Assembly: GCA_037013685.1 (NCBI GenBank)
Contig: CM072895.1
Span: 11,568,463 to 11,632,462, forward strand
Direction of reading: 5' to 3'
Length of the DNA: 64,000 nt
DNA from: Acridotheres tristis
Taxonomy: Eukaryota; Chordata; Aves; Passeriformes; Sturnidae
Numbering within the stretch: position 1 is the first letter of the stretch; the number at the start of each line of letters is the position of its first letter. Positions 36,536 to 49,090 of this stretch are shown here, one piece after another. Below the pieces are notes generated by a model. The model was not told where the DNA came from. It searched no databases and saw only the letters and a program-made list of their open reading frames with translations. The position numbers and the translations under genes are program-made.

Positions 36536-39500
36536 TCTCAGACTTATGATAACAAGCTACTAAAAAGGAAGGCAGACCTGACACCTTCCTCCCATGAAAG
36601 GATCTGTGTGGCAGCAAAACTCCTCTAATGGGATCCAGATAAACTAAGCTGATGTCCACAGCCTGTCCTGTTAGAGCACAGAGCCCTCATCACAGAGGCA
36701 AAAGCAACCTGGTTAACCTTCTACTGCAAAGCCTTATCTTGACTCTCCAAGCTGAGTTTGCATCAGGTTTTCACTGTCCAGTCTCTGTAGGACTAAAGGA
36801 GAAATTAAACAATGCTGGCTTTATATGAAGCATGAGTACTGTGCACATAATGTTTTTATAATGCTTTGATAATAACTTGTTAACTGCAGAGGAGGCTGTA
36901 TAAAATGAAGGCAACAAAAGCGTTTCTCCATGAAAGTTCGATTTTTATAAGCACTCCAATTAATAACAGTTCATTTTTGTTCACCCACATCACACTTGAC
37001 CCATGACATCTCTCAAAGATGAAGTTCAAACCAAAGGGTATAAACTTGAGTTTTCTGCCCGTGGGGAACTGTGCACACATGCACCAACACGTGCAGGCTG
37101 CTGGAAAGCCTGGCCACTGCACACACCTTCTGCATTTCAGTCTCTTGTCCACATGTTAGAGGCAGACAGGAAAAGTGATGGGCACCCATGCAAACAGCCC
37201 AACAGACATTACTGCCACAGGCCTGCTTGAGATGTGCAGAGCCATATGCACAATTCATTTTGTTCCGAGGTGCTGTGAGGGTGTAAGCCAACATCACAGA
37301 TAAGCAGGGCAACATGAAAGAGAAGAGACGGTATTATTATTTTTAAGGGAATATAAATCCCTGTTCCTTCCTCCAGATCCCTTTTTATCATGGTTGTCAT
37401 GTTTTTCCCAGAGCCACTGTCATAAAGAATGCAACATACTCTCAGAATAAAAGCCCTGAAGGGATGTGGAGAGCAGAAAGCACACCTGGTCCTATCTACC
37501 CAATGACACAAAAAATCAGGGAGGCCTGGAAAAGGTGGGATTCCTGTTTCTCACATGTGACACTCTCAGTTTCACTCTCTTCCCAGAACATCTACTTACT
37601 CACCCTGGGGCTCTAAACTTCCAAACTGGTTCTTCAAGGCAGCAGGGAGAAAGCTGCAGAAGCCAAAATCCCCATGTAACATAAGTCAGTACTTGTCTGC
37701 CCAGCAAATGATACCATGTATGAGTATCCAGTGCCCAGTGGGAGATAGCAGCCTTTAATTCAGTGACTTCTCTGTCTGGTTGTGGCAGCTTCTCCTCTGC
37801 TGTTGTTTCCATCCCAGGAACAATTTCCTGTAAGTCTCATATTCACTGCTCCCAGCCTTGTTTTAAGAAAAAGTAGGTACTGGTCTTGCCAGAAACACCT
37901 ATAGGATAGGAGGGACACATCATGCATCACAACTCACAGGACTGCCAGGCTTGGAGAGGACTGTAAGAGCATCAATATCTACAGCAAGCAGCAGCATTTC
38001 CACCTCACCTACAGAGCACGATGGGTCCTCCTGAAAGAAAGGCTGTGTGACCAAACTTTGCCAGAAGTCCATGAAGTGTCTGCTCCAGAGTGTGTTTGTT
38101 GAGTGTCAACACTTTTTTAATCAGGAGGCTCTATGAGGCCAATTTAACTGCAGAGCAAACACAACAGTTGAGTATTTTTCTTTGCAAATTACGGCCTCCA
38201 ATTTGCTGTTAGCCAGGAATAACCAGCCCTAACTTGTCTGGTCTTATTGTCTGTCTGGGAAACCAGAACATTTAGCAGGAATCTTCACTCTCATTTATAG
38301 GTAGGAAGCCCAGGTACAAAGAAATTAAGGAACAAAAAAGCAGGGAAAAAGAAGCAAAATAGTACAGGCACTGGGAAAAAGCCCCTTCAGTCCCTTGCCA
38401 TCCTAATGGCTGAAGTTAATACTATAGCCTTAAACAACTGCAGTTCCTTCTGATAACAAGTCTTTGACCAAAAATAAACACATGAATGGAAGAGGTTGCA
38501 GACTTCTGTATAATGATGTTTCAAGCTCACTCTTCAGGTAAACACCCCCCAAAACAGTAGTCAATGTATTTCCCTCACTCAGAGCTCTTAATAACCTCAC
38601 TGCAAACACAATCAAAAAAGCTAAAGCTACTCATTTCATTACCTACTGCTCTCCAGATTAATCTCCATTCTGTGCTGCACAATGACAGGGTCACCACAGG
38701 GTTTCCATGCCACTGGGGCTGCGTAAGGAAGTATGTGGCCTGTACAAACAAAAGCGGGGGAATACTTTATTCTTGTTCTTCCTAACCTGTGGTTTAATTC
38801 CCTTTCTTTTGTAAAATAAAAACCAGTCTTTTCTCAGAACATAAATGATCAGTGCCAGCTTTCTCAAAAGAAAAGTATTACAACTGTGTACAGCTTCTGT
38901 CAAAGTTAAAAACCTTTCCTAGAAGGATCTTGGGTTTAAAAGTAAGCTCCAAGTTCTCTAAAATAGTCATACAGTCTAAAAACGAGCAGGTGCCTCATGA
39001 AATGAAGATTAAGATTTAGAATCCAAATCTGGTGCCTTTCGGGTAAAAGAATTCGTAAGGCAGGAGCTCGTAAAGTGGCTTTTGTTAAGGTTTCATATAA
39101 GTACCAAAAGATTGTCAAAGACTAAGGAATACAACTGTACTGCTTATTAGACCTCAACCAGCCCCCACTACTCCCACCTATTCCATGAACCTACCACGCC
39201 TCCAAGCAAGCACTTATGAAGAAGCCAACACCACTTCATTCATGAGGGATTTATTCAGAACCCTGAGTGGAGAAATCAGGCTGGCTCTGGGTACAGCACA
39301 GCTGAACAGACTGGGGCAGCACAGCAACACAGCTTTTCTCTGCTGGTCCTGTCCAGGCTGGGCAGCTGGCCATGCAATCCCGGTGCCAAAGGGATTATCC
39401 TGTACAGGCATGTGCCAGAGGCAAGTCTTCTCCTTGGCCTCTTCCCACCTGAGTGGGGTGTCATACAAGCCCATGATCCCAACATGCACACTTCCATCTC

Positions 39501-42500
39501 CTCCATGGCACGCTGGTCAAGACAGAATCTGAGCATGAACAAACCAGCTGAGCTCAGTGTGGTACTGCTTGTCTCTCTCCCACATCTGTGCATGCACTAC
39601 ACCATCTGAACGAGGAGCCCCCGTGGTCCAACCATCCCCTGCTCCGGGGACCTGAGGATGAGAACATGCTTCATCTCCCCTGGTGTGCTGGGTCTCCCAC
39701 AACTCCTATTCTTCAGAGAAAGGCAGATCTCCATGCCCTATAACATGAGATGAGCCCTCCTCCTGCCTCCCACAGGAATGGAGGGGAGCAAATCCAACCT
39801 CCATTCCTGCTATGGGAAGTGAAACACAGCGGCACACCAGCCTGTGCCAGGTTGGGCTCATGAAAGGCACATAGCACTGGGGCTCCTGGGCAGCTCTTCC
39901 TACCCCTAGCCTTCCAAAAAGTGAGCACTGGAAATGCTAATGGCTTAACAGCCCATGGATGACAGAGAGCTGCCAAAAAGCACTGAAACAGAACAGAGGG
40001 ACCAGACATGCCATTTTTTCCCTCTCCTCATTGAAATTTATTGCAGCTAGAACTGAATAAAACAACTGAGATTCAGCAATACAGATAGCATCTGAGATTT
40101 CTTGCTGTCCCTGTCAACAACTTGCAGACATTTGAAAGCACAGCCATAATCCCCCTTTCACTGCAGCAGAGAATGAGAGTGAAACACATTCAGCAGCCAT
40201 CATTTTCACTAGGAGATCAAATCTGTTCCATCTCCAACCCTCCCTAACCCACAGAATAATGCAAGGCAAAACCTTGAGAGCTCACTGAGCCTATCACTTC
40301 CGTGCTGAGGAACTGATGATATTTCCTGGGACCATCCTTCTGCTTAAAACACCAGGCTGATCTGTGATAAAGCTGTGTTAATAGATAGTTAATGTAGACT
40401 GGCTGGTGGAACTCAGTCCTTCCCAGAATACCTGGTTCAGACCAACTTTAGTTTGCAAATTAACAAAGTTAATGAACACAGGCAATTTTACTTTTCATTA
40501 AGTGTCCCAGCAAATTTATATAATTCCCATTCACTCTCAATGTTAGCCTTCAGACTGACATACATATAGGTACTGTCAGGTCCAGGTATAACCTGGATCT
40601 ATAACCCTCCATCCTGCCTTCCTGCAGAGAAACCCCTCAGCTGCACCCTCCTGAGGCACCCCAGGCCTCTCTTGGCAAAGACCATCCCATTCCCTTGAAA
40701 ACACACAGGCAGCTTGGGCTGTGTGTCCCCCACACAGCCACACCTAACCAGCATGACAAGCCCTGCACTGCTCCTCAGGGCCTCCCCTTGCTAAGCCCCA
40801 GCACTGGATCAGCCTCCCCATCACCACAACAGCCAGGACAGGACACACAGAGATGCATGTAGGTCAGATAGTTTAATGCTTTGTTCCTAGAGGGCACTTC
40901 ATTGCCATTGCCAGCTTCTTCTCACCAGGAGTTTCTTTTCTGCACCACTGGGCAGGATTAAAGATATTACTTCCTTATCCAGCACCATGAGGTACCACAC
41001 TTTCCTGTGAAACTGCAAACCACTTATAGAGAAGTCTTCAGGAAAACAAAGGCAGCAATCAAAGGAAGGTGATGGGCAAGCAGCACCAGCACGGTACAGA
41101 GGCAGCTTCTAGACAGACACTACAGGCCTGCATGCAGGTTCTCACATTCCTCCTCCAAAGGGAAGGGTTATGACAACCTCCCTCACCACAGAGAAACTGC
41201 CTTCAAGGGGAAATGAAAACACATCAACAGAGACCTGTTCAAGCACACACCTACTGTGAAAAGACTGTCCTGACCTGGCCCCCGGTAAAAATATTCCATC
41301 TGCTCAGGATCTCACCTATTACAGAAAGAAGGCATGGATGTTTCCACTTCAGTATTTCTACACTTATCACCATTGGGAGAGAAAAGAGACAGAGGACTCA
41401 AAAATATTTCAAGTGTGAGGTAGCAATGTTATGAATTTCCAGGGCAGCAGCTAGGTGTCTGAAAAGGCAAATCTCCATAGGCAATCAGTGACCCAATGAT
41501 CATTGTGCCTTCTGAATATGTTGTGGCATTTGCAGCTCTGTAGAGGTTAAAATCAGAGGATGTCAGCTTCTATAGATCGTAACAAAATATCATACAAAGC
41601 ACTTCCATGGGCTTCCTTCAGAAATAGAAGAACTCTCATTCTTAGGTCCCTCTTATTTATTTTCATTGTCAATCCAAGCACATGCTGAGAGGTAAGAATT
41701 GCCCCAATCTCTTGCTACATAACCCAGGGGAGTTTCCCCTTATCACCCACAAACTCTCTTCCACATGATCCCTGCTATTCCTGCACTGAAAACAACTAAC
41801 AGGAAGCCTCATCTGAGAATTCTTGCCTTTTTCACTCTTGCAGAAAAAGCTGGCATAAAGCAAACTAGTCCACCACCTTTTCCCTACAGCATATAAATAT
41901 TCAACACCCACTGACAGCCCTGGATAATGTTAAAATCAGCCACATTCTCACAGTGCAAGCATCTGTTCTTCCCTAATCTGATTTGAAAAAAATTTGGTGC
42001 TCACGAAGGAGACCAGAAATGGAAGGCGTGGATCCTTCTCTCATTGTGTCTGCTGGAACACCTCTGGTTTTCCCTTGTGCTTTCTGTAATTAAGAAAGCA
42101 GTATCAAGATTTTTCAAGCATTTATGTTTCAGTATCAAAGTTGGAGGTGAGTCTCCAGGGTGCGGTGGAGGGGTATCTGCAGCCCTTCATTTCAGCCCTT
42201 TATTCCAAAAAGAGTGTCTGTGAGGAATGGCTCTGAAATTCCTGTGCAAGGGGGCATCTGCTTTGTAGGTATACAAAGTATTGAACAAAGCCACAAAGCA
42301 AAGTCATGGCCCAAGTAATTCTATAAAAAGAACAGCCACCAGTGAACAGAGGTCATTGCATCATGATGGCCCCAAGAACAGCTAAGGAACTACCACCAGT
42401 ATCCCAAGGCTGCCTAAAGGGATAAATACTGGAAGATGCCTTTTTGGAAAATAATCAAACTCAAAATGCCATGCATTGATTACTACAAATATTTTATTTC

Positions 42501-45500
42501 TTTCTTTATTAAAATATGCAAAGCAATCAGATTAGAGCCACGAGAGGTAATGAAAAACCAGCTAAGAGATAAGGGCCTTTTTCTGTGTTGTGCTACGCAT
42601 GTTTAGTTCCTATTTTAAAAGGAGACCTTGAGTCCGCTTTTGCAGTGCTTGGAGTGAATGTCAACTACAGAATTTTCAAGGCAGGGAGAACTGCAATCGT
42701 GCAAAAGAAGTATCATGATCCCTTAAATAATGTGGATGCTCGACATGATGAGCCTCATTGGCAGGCTAAAGGTGGGGCCAGAAGAATCCTACTGCGAAAG
42801 GATAGTGCAAAGACTGAAAACAAAGGTCAAAGTATTTGCCACCAGTTTTGGTATAACCAGGCAGCTGAAAAGATGCAAGGAAAGCTAAGTTTGCAGGGGT
42901 GGAGGAGGATCTTATTTGATGAAGGGCTTCACATTCATTTCTTCCATCTGTGTTATCTAGTCTAATAAAAATGTTCTCTCTTCCTACAGACATTGTGTAT
43001 GAACAGCCTCTCTGTGAAAGGGAGCTACACGCTTAACACAGCATATGATGCTGTAACCTGCTCTCTATGGAGAAAACCATAGGAGACAGCTCTGGGCTGC
43101 ACCCAGACACTGGCACGGAGCAGACACACTGCACTGCCTCCTCCATGTTTGGTACCCTCCCAGAAAGATACTCCTAACACTGAATCTAGGGCTGTGGGAA
43201 TGGTGTAAGCATGGAAAAACACAGCACTTCAGAGAGATAAGTTCTAGGGTCTCAATCTGTTCACCTTATCAAAGAGAAGACTGAAAGGTAACCAGACCAA
43301 AGTGACTAAACGCCATCACAGAAAGAGAAATATGGTTAGAGCTAGAGAAACTTAATAGATAAAAGGCTGAAAGGCCAAACTTTTAACAGGTTCATTAACA
43401 ATTGAAACAATATCCCATGAATTGCAGAGGACTGCACATTGCACACGACTGTCAAATTACGATGGGATGCTTTTCTAGAATATCTTTTCAAATTCAAACA
43501 GGAATTAATCCAGAGAAAGTCTGCGTAAGAGATCACAGCTCTGTGTCTTTTATAATCTCCAAATGCAGCAGAGCAGCAGTACTGGATTTCAGGACAGAAA
43601 AGGCAAGTCAGTTCAGAAAGGAGAACACAGTAACTCACGAATATCAACAGGAATATTTGCATGAGCAGGACTCCCCTCACACTGAGGAAAAGTCAGCCAA
43701 GGGCCTTAATTAAAGTGACAAGCACAGAAAATTAGAAGGAAGAAACCTACTACCAAATAGCATTAAGGTAAAGTACGATGTTTATTTAGGAAGAAAGGTG
43801 GCATGTCTGAAGCAAGAGGTGGCCAATGGAGCTTTCATATAGACCAAGTGAAACAGAAGGGAATAAAGAGGTTATAGTGTATTAATTTTGTTCTGAGGTA
43901 AAAAACCAAGCTCACTATTCTGACTGGCAGATGCCACCAGCTCCTGCTGCAGGCCATGACAGGAGGGACTGAACCCAGGTGGAGAGCTGGTACAGCATGG
44001 AACCACTGCTTTGTAGACTGTGATGCTGTGATGAACATTTTAAACAGTCTTTATTCAGTACTGCAAGAGTTTCCCAGTTTGATTTATGAATCAACGAATC
44101 TGAGCAATGTTAAGTAACAAAATTTGACCATAGAAAAAGTTTAGGCTGATCCTGAAAGAAAAATCCAGGCATTGAGCCCTGTCTGCTTTAACACCTACCA
44201 GTAAAGTTGCTTACCAAGCAGCCCCTAGGGAACAGTCTGAACTCCGAAGACAAACAGCCTAGGAGACCCAGGACTGAAGGTATTCCCCACTCTCCTCTCA
44301 TGAGATTTGCAGACCAGATGTTTGGCAATGATATCTCCGTCTGTATCCTCTACCTGTTCTGAAAACAACTGTGGCTTTTTCAATTATCTGGGAGTTGATT
44401 TGTTGCTTTAAAAGAAGCAGCTGCCCTACAAGCCTGTCTTTTTCACTGTGCTGCAAACATATGCAAGATGTTTATGACAGCAAACAGCAGGAGTGTTGAG
44501 GAGTCTCACCAGTTCTAATTAAAACAGGCTCATCCTACAATTTTACCCATGTAGAACTGAGCTTGCTTATTTGTATAAGAGCAAGGCTTAGCTTGCAAAT
44601 ACCAAAATACAGGTGTCAATATATGACAACTGTAAGCTGCTGAGAAGGGAGTTTTCTTCTAATCCTTTCGAGCAGATGTGTTGCTGCAGATCAAAGAACA
44701 CAAGCTCCTACAGGCTGGACTGGCACATATCCTGGGGACAGAGCAGAGAAATGCTCATTGCTTCCCTTGGCAGGGACAACACCATTAGGATGAGCAAGGT
44801 AACAGGCTCGCTTGGTCTCTGTATCACCACCAGCCCAAGTAAGTGACTTGGGGGACACCAGGTAGGGCTCAGAACACAACCAGTGTCCCACAGGATTCTG
44901 TTCTTTTCCGAGGGAGCAGAAGCTACCATGAGACGCTTCTGTGGAATGCAGTGCAAAGGAAGGAGACAAATTCAGTCAGGCAATGGACAACCCCTCCCTT
45001 GCTACTTGGTACAGGGAAGCAAGCAACAGCATCTCTTCACATAAGTCCCAAAGGTTCATGGATGAGACAGCTCTGCAGGGAAATGGCAAGGATTATAAAC
45101 ACAATTTCATTTTGTTGCTACAGGTGAACAAATATCGCTCTGGTACGAGTCCAGTGGCACTGCTGCCTATAACTAAGCCCACAGCACATAGGCTGCTTCA
45201 GCCAACAGCTGTGTTGTAATAATAAGCTGTGCACAAATAATTGCCAAAGAGGGACCCACCAAGCAAACAAGCCTTTCAAATGAACCACTCACTTCCCATG
45301 TTTGGCAGGAAAAAATGTTCCAACAGTGAGATCTCCGAGCAATACCAAAGGCATCTTCAGGACAGGTACTCCATCTGAAACTCAGTGCAAAGACAGCTCA
45401 GGATAATGAGTATCTGTCCCATACAAGACAAGAAGCACCAGAGGTGAGTCCTAATACCAGCCTGTGCACTGTGCAGTGCCTCAAAGATTTGAGCCTTCTT

Positions 45501-47984
45501 TTTAACATTAGAGATAGGGAGGGAGTTTACCTTTCTTCAAATTCTGCAACTACAGCAATGCACTTTCCTTTCATTCCACACTAAAAACGAGGCCCAGATG
45601 AATGTGCTGTCCGTGAAGAAACACAGAAAAGACAATGTGTATTCCAGTTCAGCTTTTTCAGGTTCATATGTAGTTTAATGACATCTGTGCTGAAATACTC
45701 AATTTTCCAGGGACTTCTCCATCTACTGCAAAAATATTTAAGGGTTTTTTCCTCTTCCACAGCCAATATGGTCTTTGTTATCTAAGGCTTCTAAATCTTT
45801 CTTAAGCCAATACACTCTCACAATAGGTTACCAGTCTTCAACATTTCCCCAAAAATATTTAGACTCAACCTCTTTTTCTTTTTTTTTTTTTTCAATTAAT
45901 TCCCCTTGAGAGTTACCACAGAAAGTTTAAGAAATGCAAACAAATGAGACTTGAGCATGAGGCAGCCAAAATGACACTTGAATGATAGTTGGGAAGGTCT
46001 GACAGGGAGGCGGAGATATGTATGAAAACATCCACATTCCTGCCTACTGTGCTCAGACCGCACAAGGGGCTTGGTAGTTTAAGACAGACAGGCTGCCTTG
46101 GCAGTGCTAACCAGCCATGGGAATGCACCATGTGCACAACAGGGTAGCAAAACTTCTGCAACAAGATAAAAATCTGCAGAAAACGATGACACTCATCCTC
46201 GGAGAAAAGGTAAAGAGTTAGCACAAGCTTTGATCTGCTGTGAGCAAGCATTTCTACAAAGATGTGCTATTCCAGAGTGACAGCCTGTGCTGTTCAACCT
46301 CTTACCAACATCTTGCATGGGGTTTTATGGAGTTAAATATGAAGCATTCCTTCTCCTCAGGGTACTTGGAGCCCAAAGCACACAAATCACATAGAGAAAT
46401 TAAAGCCAGGACTTGGGAAAATGAGAGGTATGAGATAATGTATCATTTCATACAGTCAGCTACACATCAGCGTTGCACTATCAGTAAAACCAGTGAAACC
46501 AATCTTTGTGGTAGCAAAGACTAAATCTCCTGTTTTGCAGAAGGATGGCATGCATGGGCTGTGAACATTGTGAATGGCTCCTCTAGTCTTGGGACAGCAT
46601 ATCCTGAAGGACCTCACTTCCTGCAAGAATTGGCAGTAAGATTTGCAAGCTGCTATTAGGGTTCTGTCAAATTAATGAGTCTTAAGGGTACAAAGTTCCT
46701 CTCATGAATACAATAAACTGCTGCTATACTGATATAAGCTCTTTCCAGTTCAAATATTGATAGAGGAGTTGTGATCTACACTGGCATTACAATTTATGTC
46801 CAGTCTGGAGACATCCCTTGCTTTATAGACATAAGGCTAACAGGTTGGTTAGAGGTCAAAAATGAAGAAACAATTTTCATCATTCTTGATTATCTTTGAG
46901 AGATCCTGAAGCAGATGGAAGCTGCTCAGCCATTCAGCCAGTGTTACATATTTCACTCTGACAAGGCTCTGGCACCATGAGCAGAGGGAAACCTGAGCAA
47001 GACTATTTCCTCCCATTTAACCTTCTTTATTATTAAACCTTTCAGTCATCAGCAGAGCATTTCTTTAGTGAGTTGAGGTTTTTTAAAAACAAAATACAGA
47101 GTTTAAGGTACCTCCTTTTTACATACTCAGATCAGAGTCTTGAGACATGTTCTGGTTTTAATTATTAAGGCTGCTGGATGCTGTGGATCACTGACTGTAA
47201 GACAAAACTAATTCCTTTTCAGCCAAGCACTGCTAGTACATAACCCATATATCCCCAGGTATTTGCTAGTGGAATGAAAGTTGGTTACAGCTATCTGGCT
47301 CAAAATTAAGTGACAGCATCATTGCAGATGCAATTCATGACAAGCTCCATCTTTCAAGTCAATAATAACTTGACTAGATTGCCTGGTTTGCAAGGTAGCC
47401 CACCCTGAGCTACCGCCTCATGTCACAACAGACATTTAAATAATAAATGACAGCTCTGTTTTATTCAGTAAGGCACAGTAGAAGCTTTGCTAAATTTAAC
47501 TATCCAATTAGCCTAGCAAAATTCAGGATTTGGGAGTTTTCAGAGTTCACTACTTCCAAGGAGGAAAGCTCAGTTACACCAATTAACATTCTCTAAACTG
47601 TACAAGCATCTACTTCCCTGGTCTTCCTGTGGTTTGAAAGGCAATGAGAACAACTGGGAGCCTAACACCAACTTTTTAAGCTTCCCAGATGAAGGAGATA
47701 TTCTTCCAGGTAATGCCAACCCCCTGGCTTGCTCTGGGCTCACACAAAAATAGACTACTGCTTTACCAGCATCGAGAAACGGTTGCTGGCAGAAAATGAA
47801 ACCAGTTTCAAAGACGAGTTAATTCTGTATAAAATTAACAGTGATGTCTTAGCCCCAAACTTTTCATTAGCTGCAGCACACAAAAGAGTCACCATTTCTT
47901 TTTCACCTTAGGCTAATACAAAACACACGTATCTCCTGCTGGCATGACTGCACACATTTCTTCTGCAAGCTCAGTGCAAGAGAC
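36536..47984. other. Non-coding stretch
   Basis: No gene recognised across about 11 kb. Includes a C-rich, CpG-free patch (40,590-40,860) and a 126-codon plus frame (42,585-42,965) followed at once by AATAAA at 42,964. Neither has recognisable protein content. Possible antisense CR1 traces near 41,865 are too weak to call. Confidence 0.6.
45872..45892 (+). repeat. Pyrimidine tract ending in T14
   Basis: TCTTTTTC followed by an uninterrupted T run to 45,892, then CAATTAATTCC. A simple homopolymer-rich tract with no feature attached. Confidence 0.9.
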
Positions 47985-48045
47985 AGTATGGCCAGAGATG
48001 GGCAATGGAAATTCTTCAGGTCACTTCAACCCAACATAAATACAC
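47985..48045 (+). mobile_element. Probable CR1 LINE 3'-end fragment
   Basis: GGGCAATGGA, then ATTCTTCAGGTCACTTCAA and CCCAACATAAAT, resembles the CR1 3' end 'tggactagatgatcttcaaggtcccttccaacccaaa', with a short deletion in the 'agatg' part. It is short and diverged. Both boundaries are approximate. Confidence 0.45.
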
Positions 48046-48649
48046 ATCTACAGTATCTGAGCAGCAAACACAGTGAATCCTGTTACATCCAGCTGGCTTT
48101 TCCTCTGTATTACACACAAAGCTGTCTTTATAGAAAGAACTAGCTTGTAGCATCTCTCCTTCAATTTATGCAGATCACACTGAGGAGCACAGGAGTGCTC
48201 TGAATATTAAGCTACTGCATCTAACTTTTAAAAAAATAAATACATAAGCTGAAAAGGAAAATCAGGGGAGACTTGGCAGGTGCAACCTGGGTATTTTATT
48301 CCAAATCTCTGGTGTATCCTCACATGTCTTTGAAAGTAGGACAGGAACAAGACACCTGCCCCTAAGCAGTGGGGTCTGAGCACTCACTTCCTAGCCAAGA
48401 CAGCTGCAACAAATTCACAGCTTTTGCCTTCCAATTACCTGCCCCTAGAAATAAAATACAAAGGTTATTAGACCCTTGAGGCAGCACACAGAAAAAAAAC
48501 TTTCCCAAATTGTGCTCAGAAATTCTGGGAATTTGCAACGGCTTTTAAAACACATTCATCCCCAGATTTTACAAGGACAGATTCTTTCCCAGACCTCTTC
48601 AGTTTAATCTCCTTAAGCCTAGAAGTTAAATCTTCATCTAGAGTGAAAA

Positions 48650-49090
48650 TACTTTACCACTGTAATCTAGTTACGAGTATTTACACAATTTGCCCCAAAT
48701 TCTCTCATTACTGCTGCCATTCTCAATTATTCACAGGTAGTGGTACATGCAGTTTCCGTGGAAACCTGCAGATCACAACCAACTGATGTGCAGCCAATTG
48801 CAGGCAATGGGCACTCGAGCAGAACTGGGCGGCTGCGTATTTGTGCTTATATCTGACCATTTGAAACCTACGGGCAGCAAAGGGCTAGTTTACATTTCAG
48901 TGTCTAAATTTCAAACATCTTAACTATTCCAGGGAGCAACCAAGACCTTGTATCTCCCCAAGCATAATAAACTTGATGAGGAGGCTGTAACTTTTATGAC
49001 ATCGCATTTTCAGCATTTCACTATCATTTTCTGTATTTACCATTGAAACTAAATGTCAGATTACTCTACCGTAAAACTGGTCATAAGTGA
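48650..49090. promoter_or_regulatory. Candidate conserved non-coding element with RFX X-box
   Basis: Unique block with ACGAGTATTTACAC, CTCAATTATTCACAGG, an X-box palindrome at 48,752-48,765, CAGCCAATTGCAGGC, GGCGGCTGCG and TGACATCGCATTTTC words. CpGs are more frequent than in the flanks. No coding frame of note and no repeat signature. Looks like an enhancer, on style only. Confidence 0.33.
48752..48765. promoter_or_regulatory. RFX-family X-box palindrome
   Basis: GTTTCC-GT-GGAAAC fits the X-box consensus GTNNCC-NN-GGNAAC with perfect inverted 6-bp half-sites. RFX factors bind such sites in ciliary and neural/endocrine gene regulation. The flanks CA..CTG extend the near-symmetry. An exact full palindromic X-box is uncommon by chance, but a single site does not prove function. 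Confidence 0.5.

Noticed and set aside
41800..41900. Possible antisense CR1 3' end around AAACTAGTCCACCACC
   Set aside because: Only the CTAGTCCA word fits; the rest of the CR1 tail cannot be aligned by eye.
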